In this document: piece after piece, positions 53,425-62,197 of the stretch
Layout of the letters: each line of letters begins with the position of its first letter
Position numbering within the stretch: position 1 is the first letter of the stretch
From: an uncultured Clostridia bacterium
Lineage (GTDB): Bacteria > Bacillota > Clostridia > Christensenellales > UBA1242
Direction: 5' to 3'
DNA length: 64,000 bases
Assembly (NCBI GenBank): GCA_947589025.1
Contig: CANQAY010000004.1
Coordinates: 1 to 64,000, forward strand
Notes under the pieces: model-generated
Database searches by the model: none
The model's input: the letters and a program-made list of their open reading frames with translations, nothing else
What the model was told of the DNA's origin: nothing
Position numbers and translations under genes: made by a program

Positions 53425-54603
53425 ATGTCTTGTTTATTAAGTTTTTCATCTGCATTAACTTACATTGGCTATATTGCTATAGCCATTGTTGTTTTGTTGT
53501 TAATGGTGCTTATTCACGAACTGGGGCATTACACAGCCGGCAAAATTTTAAAATTTAAAATTAACGAGTTTAGCGTTGGCTTTGGCCCAAAAATTTTGCA
53601 AAAAACCAAAAAAAATGGCGAGGTTATATCGCTTAGGGCATTTCCTTTAGGCGGCTATTGTGCGTTTGAAGGTGAAGACGAAGAGGGCAAGGAAAACCCA
53701 CTTGCATTTAACAATCAAAAGCCATGGAAAAGGTTAATTGTGCTATTTTCTGGTGCGTTTTTTAACTTTTTAAGCGCAATAATATTTTCATTTATTTTAC
53801 TGCTTGCCAATGGTTACGATCTAGTTCAAGTTAAAACAGTGCCCGAACAATCTATAAATTACAACATTATGCAAACGGGCGATGTAATTTATGGCGTTAA
53901 CAATAAAAATATTGATTTTGTTAACGATGATTATATTACGACATTAATAACTGATTATGTTATGAACAACTTTAAAACCTATTCGGGCGAAAATCTATTA
54001 GAAGCTGGCGAACCTTTTGAAGACGAAAATAATGAAACATTTTATTTGGTGCAAGAAATTTTACCATTAAATATAAAGCGAAACGGCAAAACTCAGCTTT
54101 TAGAATGCAAAATTAACATCATTTATGCTAGTGATGGCAGCCTAGCCAGTTGGCCAGCTCCCGGATACGAAACTATGAACGATGTATTTGGCGTTCAAAT
54201 TCACACATATAAATATTCTTTTTTTGAAGCATTAGCACAGGCAGTGCCTTTTACATTTAAATGGGCATGGAAGGTGCTTGTTGTGTTATTCCAGTTAATA
54301 ACAGGTAAATTATCCATTAAAGCGCTAGGCGGCCCAGTTACCACAATTAATATGATTGCTTCGGCAACTCAAACCAATTTTGTAAACATTTTAGTTCTGT
54401 TGCCGGCCATTGCTGCCAACCTTGCCGTGTTTAATTTGTTGCCAATTCCTGCATTGGATGGCTTTCAAATGGTGTTTGTGGCAATAGAGTGGATAAGAAA
54501 AAAGCCCGTTAAACGCTCGGTTATTAACGCAATTAATAATATAGGGTTGTTGCTTTTGTTAGGCTTTGTAATTATTGTTGATATTTTGCAGTTTGCACTT
54601 TAA
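53425..54603 (+). CDS. rseP: Site-2 protease RseP (RasP)
   Basis: A 392-residue intramembrane zinc metalloprotease. The first helix carries HELGH (about residue 31), and the third zinc ligand is in NLLPIPALDGFQM near residue 345. A PDZ-like region (about residues 135-260) is divergent and contains a long insertion. No ribosome site precedes ATG 53425, although TATATT boxes lie just upstream; coupling to cdsA or a leaderless start are both possible. It ends in a fused terminator-promoter. Confidence 0.93.
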   Translation: MSCLLSFSSALTYIGYIAIAIVVLLLMVLIHELGHYTAGKILKFKINEFSVGFGPKILQKTKKNGEVISLRAFPLGGYCAFEGEDEEGKENPLAFNNQKPWKRLIVLFSGAFFNFLSAIIFSFILLLANGYDLVQVKTVPEQSINYNIMQTGDVIYGVNNKNIDFVNDDYITTLITDYVMNNFKTYSGENLLEAGEPFEDENNETFYLVQEILPLNIKRNGKTQLLECKINIIYASDGSLASWPAPGYETMNDVFGVQIHTYKYSFFEALAQAVPFTFKWAWKVLVVLFQLITGKLSIKALGGPVTTINMIASATQTNFVNILVLLPAIAANLAVFNLLPIPALDGFQMVFVAIEWIRKKPVKRSVINAINNIGLLLLLGFVIIVDILQFAL

Positions 54604-54631
54604 AAAGGGGTTGACTTAAACCTCTTTTTTT
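54602..54631 (+). terminator. rseP terminator overlapping the next promoter
   Basis: AAAAAGGGGTT (54602-54612) pairs with AACCTCTTTTT (54619-54629, one G-U), then T. The loop and stem top contain TTGACT (54611-54616). Confidence 0.8.
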
Positions 54632-54639
54632 GTTATAAT
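54611..54639 (+). promoter_or_regulatory. Promoter, predicted leaderless start at 54646
   Basis: TTGACT (54611-54616), 17 nt, extended TGT-TATAAT (54634-54639), 6 nt, ATG 54646; no Shine-Dalgarno. Confidence 0.8.
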
Positions 54640-54645
54640 GTTAAT

Positions 54646-56166
54646 ATGGAAAAAATAGAGGTTTTAAACACTCTTTTTGACGGGTTAAAGTTTAAAGATG
54701 CAGTATATTTAGAAAAAACAAACACTTGTACTGCCAATTTTTTATATAATCCAGACTGTTTTAAACCAACAGATAAAAACAGAAAAATTATTATAGATAA
54801 ATTAACAGATATTATTGGCAATTATGTCAGTTTAGATTTAAACTTTATTGCCTGTGCATTAGATAAACGCGCCATTGCTAACCACACTTATAGCACAATT
54901 GTTAACACTTTTCCTGCAATTAATAAAAACTTTACCTATGATGATGTTGAAGTAGAAGTGCACAATATTAATGTTACAGTTAAGTTAAAATTGGCCCCTT
55001 CAGTTTACGAGTATGCCACAAGCCTAAAAAGGGAAAGTTTGGTGGCAGAAAAATTAAAAGAAAGTTTTTTGGCAGATTTTACTGTTCAATTTATAAAAAA
55101 AGAGGATATAGTTAATTCTTCCACCAGTTATATTGAAAAAAATATGGAGCTTATGGCAAGCATTAAAGAGGCGGAAGAAAAAACAGTTTATGAACTTTCT
55201 AACATTGCCGATATCATTGGCAAAAACGATTATAACCTTGCAATAGATTTTACAAAAACCACTCAAGTTGTAGAAAATGTTGTAATTTGCGGCGAAGTAA
55301 CAAACGTTGCCCGCAAAACTTATACAAGAAAAACAACAAAAAATGGTGTTTCTAAAGAAATTGAACGCACTTTTTATAATTTTACTTTAAAACTAAACAA
55401 CAAATTTTTGTATTGTTCAATCTTTCCGCGCCAAGCAGATGAAGCAAAAGGTGACCTTATTGAAGTTGGCATGAGTGTTTGTTGTTTTGGCTCGTTTAGA
55501 GAGTTTAACGGCAAACTAAACTTCACCGCAGTTAGCATTGCTAGGTGCAATTTTAAATTAGAATCGGTAAAATCTAGCGATAAAAAAGTTAATGAAGAAT
55601 ATCACACGGTTTTCCCTCAAAAATATGTGGACTATGAGCAAAGCGGTCTGTTTGACGATGCCGATAAATTTTTTGAAGGCAGTTATGTGGTGTTTGACCT
55701 TGAAACCACCGGGCTAGAGGCAAATAAAGATGAAATTATTGAAATTGGCGCCTGCAAAATTGTGAATGGCAGAATAGATGAAACATTTTCCACTTTTGTA
55801 AAGCCTTCAAGGCATATTCCAAGAGAAATTACCAGTTTAACTGGCATAAACGATGCAATGGTTAAAGATGCACCATCTATTAACTATGTTTTGCCCGATT
55901 TTTATAAATTCTGTTATGGTTCAACCATGGTAGGGCATAATGTTCAGTTTGATATTGGCTTTATTTACAATGTTGCCAAAAAGTTTTCTTACAATTTTAA
56001 CAACCCACTTATGGACACAATGGAAATGGCTCATCAAAAGTTGCCCGGTTTAAAAAATTATAAACTTGGCACAATTGTGGATAAACTTAACATAGTGCTA
56101 GAAAATGCTCACCGCGCAATAAACGACGCAACTGCAACAGCAAAAGTGTTTATTAAATTAAAATAA
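54646..56166 (+). CDS. PolC-like protein reduced to N-domain, OB fold and exonuclease
   Basis: A 506-residue protein at the locus where polC normally lies. The N-terminal 200 residues resemble the PolC N-domain; residues about 210-310 (VVICGEVTNVAR to FNGKLNFTAVSIARC) resemble the OB fold; and residues about 345-506 form a DEDDh exonuclease: VFDLETTGLE, the Asp in GHNVQFDIGF, and HRAINDATATA. PHP, polymerase, thumb and fingers are all missing; PolC is about 1400 residues. The end is not a frameshift, since no polymerase sequence follows. It may be a proofreading or repair nuclease derived from PolC. Confidence 0.82.
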   Translation: MEKIEVLNTLFDGLKFKDAVYLEKTNTCTANFLYNPDCFKPTDKNRKIIIDKLTDIIGNYVSLDLNFIACALDKRAIANHTYSTIVNTFPAINKNFTYDDVEVEVHNINVTVKLKLAPSVYEYATSLKRESLVAEKLKESFLADFTVQFIKKEDIVNSSTSYIEKNMELMASIKEAEEKTVYELSNIADIIGKNDYNLAIDFTKTTQVVENVVICGEVTNVARKTYTRKTTKNGVSKEIERTFYNFTLKLNNKFLYCSIFPRQADEAKGDLIEVGMSVCCFGSFREFNGKLNFTAVSIARCNFKLESVKSSDKKVNEEYHTVFPQKYVDYEQSGLFDDADKFFEGSYVVFDLETTGLEANKDEIIEIGACKIVNGRIDETFSTFVKPSRHIPREITSLTGINDAMVKDAPSINYVLPDFYKFCYGSTMVGHNVQFDIGFIYNVAKKFSYNFNNPLMDTMEMAHQKLPGLKNYKLGTIVDKLNIVLENAHRAINDATATAKVFIKLK

Positions 56167-56184
56167 AAGAAATGTTTATTTTAG

Positions 56185-56214
56185 TTGACAGGCTCCGCAA
56201 AACTATGTTAGTAT
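56185..56214 (+). promoter_or_regulatory. Promoter of the 56237 gene
   Basis: TTGACA (56185-56190), about 18 nt, TAGTAT (56209-56214); AAAGGAG before ATG 56237. Confidence 0.6.
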
Positions 56215-56236
56215 ATCCATATACAAAGGAGAACTT

Positions 56237-57118
56237 ATGGCAAAAGTTAAAATTCCAAAGGCCAGTTGGTGGAAAGCTCACAACATGCCTTTAAAACAAA
56301 TCCCAATGGATAGAAAAGAACTTAAAAATTTAAGCGACGATGATAAAACCATTGCAGCAATGGCAACTTGGCCTTCTATTATAAAAATTTTAATAGGGGC
56401 AGCAATTGTTTATGTGTTGTTTGCGGTTTTCTATTTTGCTTTTTCATTTAGCAGTGATGCAAGTTTTGGTTCATCGTTGCAAAATCTTATTATTTTAATT
56501 GTTGTTGCACTGTTTTTGGCGCCAAAGCCAACCGCGTTGCTAGATGGGTTTGAAACAATAAAGGGCTATGAGCGTTTAGGCATTAACACATTAATTGCAT
56601 TGCTAATTATGTTATTTACCATTCCAATGAGGCTTGTGGGCATATTTGCTAATATGATTCTTTCACTTATAAATAGGGTTTCTCAGTCTAGCATGTTGGG
56701 CATGCCAAGAATTTGCTTGCCTCAAAATTGTGATTATGATAGCTTAATTGGTTATTATTCAGAATATGAAAAGCAAGCAGTGTCTGCATCTAACTATGAA
56801 ATGGCACAACAGAACACTACAGATATAGTTTCTGGGCGTGCTTCAGATTTAAGAAATGAAATTAACGAGCTTGAAAATAATAACGAAATGGATAGTTATG
56901 AAAAATCAAAGCTGATAAGCGAAAAGAAAGATTTGCTTTATAGTTATGAAAAAACCTTAGATGCCTTATCAAACGATATTAATGATCCGGAATATAAAGA
57001 AAAGTTGGAAGACGCTCTTCATTCGGTAGAAAATTCCGATTCATATGCTGCAAGCGACCTTAAAGATGTTCTTAACAGTTATGATAAATATGAAAATTCT
57101 AAAAAAAATAAAAAGTAA
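56237..57118 (+). CDS. Unknown membrane protein with C-terminal coiled region, 293 aa
   Basis: Not recognised. The cytoplasmic N-terminus (about 48 residues) precedes three hydrophobic segments at about residues 49-72, 82-95 and 118-145. The C-terminal 100 residues are charged and predicted coiled: LRNEINELENNNEMDSYEKS and KDLLYSYEKTLDALSNDIND. No enzyme motif. It stands between the PolC-like gene and rimP with its own promoter, AAAGGAG site and a strong terminator, so it forms a separate unit. A scaffold or envelope role is only a guess. Confidence 0.68.
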   Translation: MAKVKIPKASWWKAHNMPLKQIPMDRKELKNLSDDDKTIAAMATWPSIIKILIGAAIVYVLFAVFYFAFSFSSDASFGSSLQNLIILIVVALFLAPKPTALLDGFETIKGYERLGINTLIALLIMLFTIPMRLVGIFANMILSLINRVSQSSMLGMPRICLPQNCDYDSLIGYYSEYEKQAVSASNYEMAQQNTTDIVSGRASDLRNEINELENNNEMDSYEKSKLISEKKDLLYSYEKTLDALSNDINDPEYKEKLEDALHSVENSDSYAASDLKDVLNSYDKYENSKKNKK

Positions 57119-57124
57119 ATAACT

Positions 57125-57147
57125 AAAGGTGCTGTGGCACCTTTTTT
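57125..57147 (+). terminator. Terminator of the 56237 gene
   Basis: AAAGGTGC (57125-57132), loop TGTG, GCACCTTT (57137-57144), T run. Confidence 0.9.
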
Positions 57148-57188
57148 ATTTAAAAATTAAATATTTTCACAAAACTTTTTAAAATCTA

Positions 57189-57217
57189 TTGATTTTTAAA
57201 AATCTTTATTGTATACT
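57189..57217 (+). promoter_or_regulatory. Promoter of the rimP-nusA-infB operon
   Basis: TTGATT (57189-57194), 17 nt, TATACT (57212-57217); predicted +1 near 57224. Confidence 0.72.
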
Positions 57218-57223
57218 ATTAAC

Positions 57224-57270
57224 AATGTAGGAGTGGGCAACCACTCCTAACTTAGTTTTTAAGGAGTGAT
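57224..57270 (+). promoter_or_regulatory. Leader of rimP: SD-mimic hairpin, possible switch
   Basis: A perfect 9-bp hairpin, TAGGAGTGG (57228-57236), GCAA, CCACTCCTA (57241-57249), starts 4 nt after the predicted +1. Its 3' arm CACTCCT (57242-57248) is also complementary to the ribosome site AGGAGTG (57262-57268). Either the 5' arm or the Shine-Dalgarno can pair with it, not both. A start-stop ATG-TAG (57225-57230) lies at the very 5' end. Confidence 0.6.
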
Positions 57271-57723
57271 ATGAAAGTAGCAGAAATGGTGTTTAATGAA
57301 ATATCCCCACTATTTAAAAAGGATATTAAACTTGTTGAAGTTGAATATGTTAAAAGGGCGGATGGCATGCACTTGATTGTGTATATTGACAAGCTTGGCG
57401 GCGTTGCCATAGACGATTGTGTTGCAGTTAATGATATGATTGACCCAGTTATTGAAGATCTTAACCCAACACAAGATAAACCTTACATTTTAGATGTTTC
57501 TTCCTATGGGTTGGATAAACCATTAAAATTTGATTGGCAATTTAAAAAATATCAAAATCAACTCGTAGATGTTAAACTTTATAAAAAAGTTGATGGCCTA
57601 AAAGAATTTACTGCCACATTGTTGTTTAGAGATGAAGATAAAACTGGTTTTAATTTAAACAATAACAACATTGCCATTTTAAACACTGACATTGCTTACA
57701 TTTTACCACATATTGATTTTTAA
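57271..57723 (+). CDS. rimP: Ribosome maturation factor RimP
   Basis: A 150-residue 30S assembly factor. The N-terminal domain contains VEYVKRADGMHLIVYIDKLGGVAIDDC (kept here as LIVYIDKLGGVAIDDC) and YILDVSSYGLDKPLKF, the last being the family hallmark; a C-terminal SH3-like barrel follows. AAGGAGTGAT precedes ATG 57271. It is the first gene of the rimP-nusA-ylxR-ylxQ-infB-rbfA-truB operon and its leader may be regulated. Confidence 0.95.
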   Translation: MKVAEMVFNEISPLFKKDIKLVEVEYVKRADGMHLIVYIDKLGGVAIDDCVAVNDMIDPVIEDLNPTQDKPYILDVSSYGLDKPLKFDWQFKKYQNQLVDVKLYKKVDGLKEFTATLLFRDEDKTGFNLNNNNIAILNTDIAYILPHIDF

Positions 57724-57732
57724 GGAGAATTT

Positions 57733-58857
57733 ATGATTAATAAAGATTTTTTTGAAGCATTAAAAGATTTGCAAGCCGAAAAGGGCATTAATGAAGATGT
57801 TTTTATTGAGGCACTTGAACAAGCTTTAACCGCTGCCTACAAAAAGAATAGTGGCATGGCTAAAAATGCACAAGTTAAGCTTTTTCCAGAAAAGAACACA
57901 ATAAAAATATATTCTTACCGCACAGTTGTTAGCGAAGTGGAAGACGAAGAAAAGGAAATAAGCTTAGAAGAAGCCAAACAAATTAAACACTCTTATAAAG
58001 TGGGCGATTTAGTTATGCAGGAAGAATCCACTAAAGATTTTAACCGTATAGCCGTGCAAACAGCAAAACAGGTTATAACCCAAAAAATTAAGGAAATTGA
58101 AAAGCAATCAATTTATAAGGATATTGCCGAAAAAGAGGGCAAACTTATTGTTGCCAATGTTAAACGTATTGATTTAGACAATGTTTACCTTGAAATTGGC
58201 GGAACAACATTAGAGGGTTTGCTAACAAAACGCGATGTTTTGCCTAACGACAATTTAAAGCCAGGTGACCGCATTAAAGTTTATGTTCGCCACATTAAAG
58301 ACGATTTTAAAGGCACAGTTGTTCAAGTTACCAGAACGCATCCAAACTTTGTTAAATTGCTTTTGGAAATGGAAGTGCCAGAACTAAATAATGGTGAAGT
58401 TAACATTGTTGGCATTGTTAGGGAGGCAGGTTTAAGAACAAAAATTGCCGTTCAATCCACTGTTGCTAATCTTGACCCCGTTGGTGCTTGCGTTGGCAAT
58501 AAAGGCAGCCGAATCAGTGCCGTTATAACCGAGCTTAAAGGCGAAAAGATTGACATTATAAACTATAGTGAAAATCCAGCAGATTACATTGTGGCAGCAC
58601 TTTCACCAGCCGAAGTTAGTGAAATTACAGTTGACACAGCGGCCGGCGTTGCCAATGTGCTTGTGCCAGAAAATAAACTTTCGCTTGCAATTGGCAAGGG
58701 TGGGCACAATGTAAGGCTTGCAGCCAAATTAACTGGCTATAAAATAGATGTTAAACCAGTTAGTTCAACCCCTAAAAATAAGGTTAATGATGTGGTTAGC
58801 ACCTCAAATGTAAACATTATTTTGGATGACGACTTCTTTGAAGATATAGATGAGTAG
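57733..58857 (+). CDS. nusA: Transcription termination/antitermination factor NusA
   Basis: A 374-residue protein with the N-terminal RNA polymerase-binding domain (KDFFEALKDLQAEKGINEDV), an S1 domain (about residues 135-200, GKLIVANVKRIDLDNVYLEI), and two KH domains with VGACVGNKGSRISAV and LAIGKGGHNVRLA. It ends after KH2, without the acidic repeats of proteobacteria, as is normal for Gram-positives. AAGGAG precedes ATG 57733, 9 nt after rimP. Confidence 0.96.
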   Translation: MINKDFFEALKDLQAEKGINEDVFIEALEQALTAAYKKNSGMAKNAQVKLFPEKNTIKIYSYRTVVSEVEDEEKEISLEEAKQIKHSYKVGDLVMQEESTKDFNRIAVQTAKQVITQKIKEIEKQSIYKDIAEKEGKLIVANVKRIDLDNVYLEIGGTTLEGLLTKRDVLPNDNLKPGDRIKVYVRHIKDDFKGTVVQVTRTHPNFVKLLLEMEVPELNNGEVNIVGIVREAGLRTKIAVQSTVANLDPVGACVGNKGSRISAVITELKGEKIDIINYSENPADYIVAALSPAEVSEITVDTAAGVANVLVPENKLSLAIGKGGHNVRLAAKLTGYKIDVKPVSSTPKNKVNDVVSTSNVNIILDDDFFEDIDE

Positions 58858-58860
58858 GCT

Positions 58861-59118
58861 ATGCACATAAAAAATGAAAGAAGGTGTATTGCTTGCAGGC
58901 AAAACAAGCAACAAAATGAATTAATTCGCATTGCCAAAGTTAACGGAGCATTTGTTATAGATAAATTGCACAAACTTGGCGGACGCGGTGCCTATATTTG
59001 CAAAAATAATGATTGCATAACATTGGCAATCAAAAAAAAGGCATTAAATCGTGCATTTAAAATGCAAATAGATAATGAAATTTATGATGAATTAAAAAAT
59101 TATGAACAAAGTAATTAG
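58861..59118 (+). CDS. ylxR: YlxR family RNA-binding protein (RnpM)
   Basis: An 85-residue protein with RRCIACRQNKQQNELIRI at the N-terminus and GGRGAYICKNNDC in the centre, the two YlxR signatures. B. subtilis RnpM binds RNase P RNA. It begins 3 nt after nusA and overlaps ylxQ by 17 nt. Confidence 0.93.
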   Translation: MHIKNERRCIACRQNKQQNELIRIAKVNGAFVIDKLHKLGGRGAYICKNNDCITLAIKKKALNRAFKMQIDNEIYDELKNYEQSN

Positions 59119-59401
59119 TTATTTAGGGTTTGCAATAAAATCCAACAATGTAATTTTAGGGCAGGGCAAATTAAAGCATTGCGAAAAGGATGTGCATTTA
59201 ATTTTAGTTTGTTCGTCCGCCACGCCAAATTTAAAAGCATTGGCGCATAATGTGGCAAACAAAAAGCATTGCCCTTTAATTGAAACAAAAATTCCGTTGG
59301 AAAACTTAACAAACAAGCCGGGCATAAAAATAATTGGCGTATTAGAGCCCAATTTAAGTAAAGCAATTTTATTAAATAAGGAGAGTATTAGTATTGGCTA
59401 A
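59102..59401 (+). CDS. ylxQ: L7Ae-like ribosomal protein YlxQ
   Basis: A 99-residue L7Ae/L30e-fold protein with SYLGFAIKSNNVILGQGKL at the start and PGIKIIGVLEPNLSKAIL at the end. Members bind kink-turn RNA. It lies between ylxR and infB, overlapping both (17 and 8 nt), as in most Bacillota. Confidence 0.9.
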   Translation: MNKVISYLGFAIKSNNVILGQGKLKHCEKDVHLILVCSSATPNLKALAHNVANKKHCPLIETKIPLENLTNKPGIKIIGVLEPNLSKAILLNKESISIG

Positions 59402-61829
59402 CGAAACAAAAAATCAAGATTTTAATAAATCAATTAAACAATTACAATCTATGGTAAAAGATAAATTGTTTATTTCTCTTGCTGAAAAATTTTATAACTT
59501 AAAAGGTGAAATGAGCGCGTTAACCCGGGCGGTGAAGGAAAAGGAAACCAACTTAATTGTTGGTGAAAAGAAAGAAGTTGCAGAGCCAAAGCCACCAGTC
59601 GCTCCGGTTGTTTCGCAGCCTAAAATTGAAAAGAAGCCTCAAACCCAATTTGAAGCCGACACTAAAAAACCACAACAAAATTTCAAAAATAATGCCAATT
59701 ACAATCAAAATAAAAAGCCAAACTTTAATCAAAACCCTAACAACAAAAAACCATTTAATAATTTTAAACAAAATAATCAAAAACCAAATTTAAACGCTAA
59801 GCCAAATAACCTAAAGCCGGGGCAAAAACCTCTGTTTAATAAGGATACTAAACAGCGCCCAAGCATAAATTATGCTCAGCCTGTAATAACTGCCAGCCCA
59901 AGCCGAAACTTTAATAAGAAAAAAGAAACTCATTTTGAAGAAAAACGCCAGTATTCTAAGCGTGATTTATTAAAGCGCGGCATGCTTGCAGAAGAGGAAA
60001 GCGACAGAGAAATTGTAAGAAAAAACCGTATAAAGAAAAAGGAAACTTCTGTTGCGGTTGAAAATAGGCCACAAGGTCCATCAGTTATAACAACTGAAAA
60101 CATAACAGTTAAGTTATTATCCGAATTAAGTGGAAAGCCAGTTAGCGAAATAATTAAAAAATTTATGGAGCTTGGCATGATGGTTACCATCAATTCAACA
60201 ATAGATTTTGCAACTGCCGAGCTTATTATGTCCGATATGGGCATTGAACTTGTGCAAAAGCTTGACAAAACTGGTGAAGAAAAATTGAAAGACGTTCAAA
60301 AGAACATCCGTTCTTACAGCGAAAACGAAGCGGTTGAGCGCCCTCCAATTGTAACCGTTATGGGCCACGTGGACCATGGCAAAACCAGTTTGCTAGATTA
60401 TATCCGCAAAACCAAGGTTGCACTTGGTGAAGCTGGCGGCATAACACAAGCAATTGGTGCATATCGCGTGGCTGTTAAAGATAAATTTATTACATTTATC
60501 GATACTCCGGGCCATGAAGCGTTTACTGCAATGCGCGCAAGGGGCGCTTCAGTTACCGACATTGCTATATTAATTGTTGCGGCGGATGATGGCATTATGC
60601 CTCAAACTGTCGAGGCAATTAATCATATAAAATCTGCCAACATCCCAATGATTGTAGCAATTAATAAAATTGATAAGCCTCAAGCCGACCCTGATAGGAT
60701 TATGCAACAACTTGCCGAGCACAATGTTTTGCCAGAAGCTTGGGGTGGCGATGCTATAATATGCAAAATTTCGGCCAAAACAGGTGAGGGGATAGATAAA
60801 TTGTTAGAAACTATCCTTCTTGTTGCCGATGTTCAAGGCTTAAAGGCTAACCCTAATGTTAATGCAATTGGCACAATTTTGGAAGCCCGCCTAGATAAAG
60901 GCAAGGGCGCAATTGCATCATTAATTGTAACCGATGGCTCACTAAAAGTTGGGGATACTATTGTTTCAGGCACTACATTATGCAAAGTTAAAGCTATGTT
61001 TGACGAAAACAATAAAGTTGTTAAAGTTGCAACTCCTTCCATGCCTGTAACAGTTTTGGGCTTTAATGAGGTTCCGCAAGCGGGCGAAACATTTACAGTT
61101 GTGGATGAAAAATTATCTAAACAAATTGTTGAAGAACGCATAGCAAAGAAAAAGCAAGAGCTAATTAAGGGCAGTGGCGGCAACACTTTGGAAGATTTAT
61201 TGCAAAAAACCAGCGAAAAGGATGTTAAAATATTAAATATAATTTTAAAAACCGATGTCAACGGCTCGCTAGAAGCAGTTAAATCTTCTATTATGAAGCT
61301 AGTTAATGATGAAGTAAAAATTAACATTTTGCATAGCGGTGTGGGCGCAGTTAGTGAAAGTGACTTGATATTAGCAAGTGCTTCCAACGCGATGTTAATT
61401 GCGTTTAACATAGGGCAGGATAGTAAAGTTAAAACCCTTGCCGAGCGCATGAAAATTAAAATTTATAGCTATAAAATAATTTATGAATTGATTGACGATA
61501 TCGAACGTGTTGTTAAAGGCATGAAAGAGCCTAAATATGAAGAAGTTTATTTGGGCAGGGCCGAAGTTATTGCTGTGTTTAAGCTATCAAATGCTGGCAT
61601 CGTGGCAGGTTGTATGGTTAGAGATGGCAAACTTGTTCGTGGCGAGCATTTAAGAATATATCGCGGAGATAATATTGTTTGTGAAACCGAATTAAAATCT
61701 TTAAAAATTGTTAAAGACGATGTCAAAGAGACAGGCAAGGATAGGGAATGCGGCGTAAAAACTGGATACGATGAAGTGCAAGTTGGCGATAGATTAGAAT
61801 GCTACACCCTTAAAAGGATTGAGGAATAA
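59394..61829 (+). CDS. infB: Translation initiation factor IF-2
   Basis: An 811-residue GTPase that brings initiator tRNA to the ribosome. After a short helical N-terminus there is a low-complexity Asn/Lys/Gln/Pro stretch (about residues 85-165), an IF2_N subdomain near residue 235, and the GTPase with [14 protein letters not shown] (about residue 322), DTPGHEAF and NKIDKPQA. Domains II to IV follow to the end. The start is TTG 59394, with AAGGAG 10 nt upstream; no ATG fits. It overlaps ylxQ by 8 nt and rbfA by 1 nt. Confidence 0.96.
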   Translation: MANETKNQDFNKSIKQLQSMVKDKLFISLAEKFYNLKGEMSALTRAVKEKETNLIVGEKKEVAEPKPPVAPVVSQPKIEKKPQTQFEADTKKPQQNFKNNANYNQNKKPNFNQNPNNKKPFNNFKQNNQKPNLNAKPNNLKPGQKPLFNKDTKQRPSINYAQPVITASPSRNFNKKKETHFEEKRQYSKRDLLKRGMLAEEESDREIVRKNRIKKKETSVAVENRPQGPSVITTENITVKLLSELSGKPVSEIIKKFMELGMMVTINSTIDFATAELIMSDMGIELVQKLDKTGEEKLKDVQKNIRSYSENEAVERPPIVTVMGHVDHGKTSLLDYIRKTKVALGEAGGITQAIGAYRVAVKDKFITFIDTPGHEAFTAMRARGASVTDIAILIVAADDGIMPQTVEAINHIKSANIPMIVAINKIDKPQADPDRIMQQLAEHNVLPEAWGGDAIICKISAKTGEGIDKLLETILLVADVQGLKANPNVNAIGTILEARLDKGKGAIASLIVTDGSLKVGDTIVSGTTLCKVKAMFDENNKVVKVATPSMPVTVLGFNEVPQAGETFTVVDEKLSKQIVEERIAKKKQELIKGSGGNTLEDLLQKTSEKDVKILNIILKTDVNGSLEAVKSSIMKLVNDEVKINILHSGVGAVSESDLILASASNAMLIAFNIGQDSKVKTLAERMKIKIYSYKIIYELIDDIERVVKGMKEPKYEEVYLGRAEVIAVFKLSNAGIVAGCMVRDGKLVRGEHLRIYRGDNIVCETELKSLKIVKDDVKETGKDRECGVKTGYDEVQVGDRLECYTLKRIEE

Positions 61830-62197
61830 TGAAAAGTGTGCGCATAGAACGAATTAATAGCGAACTAAATAAAGCAATATCTCACATAATAGATAATGAC
61901 TTAAGAGACCCACAAATAGATGCTATAATTGGGGTAACTGGTGTTGAAATTACACCAGATTTAGGATATGCGCGTGTTTATATAACCTCAATTGGCAAAA
62001 CACCAAAAGAAGAAGTTTTGGCAAGAATTAAGGGTGCAGCCGGTTTTATTCGCGGCAAATTATCCAAAATGGTGCAGTTAAGAATTACCCCTAGGTTAGA
62101 ATTTTTGTTAGACACAACTGAAGAATATTCCAACAAAATTGAAGGCATATTAAAAAACATTAAATATTCCACCCCTGCGGATGGTGAAGATGAATAA
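61829..62197 (+). CDS. rbfA: Ribosome-binding factor A
   Basis: A 122-residue KH-fold protein for 30S maturation in the cold. It shows RIERINSELNKAISHIIDND at the N-terminus, then GVEITPDLGYARVYI and RITPRLEFLLDTTEEYSNKIE. It starts in the TAATG overlap with infB and overlaps truB by 8 nt. Confidence 0.95.
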   Translation: MKSVRIERINSELNKAISHIIDNDLRDPQIDAIIGVTGVEITPDLGYARVYITSIGKTPKEEVLARIKGAAGFIRGKLSKMVQLRITPRLEFLLDTTEEYSNKIEGILKNIKYSTPADGEDE

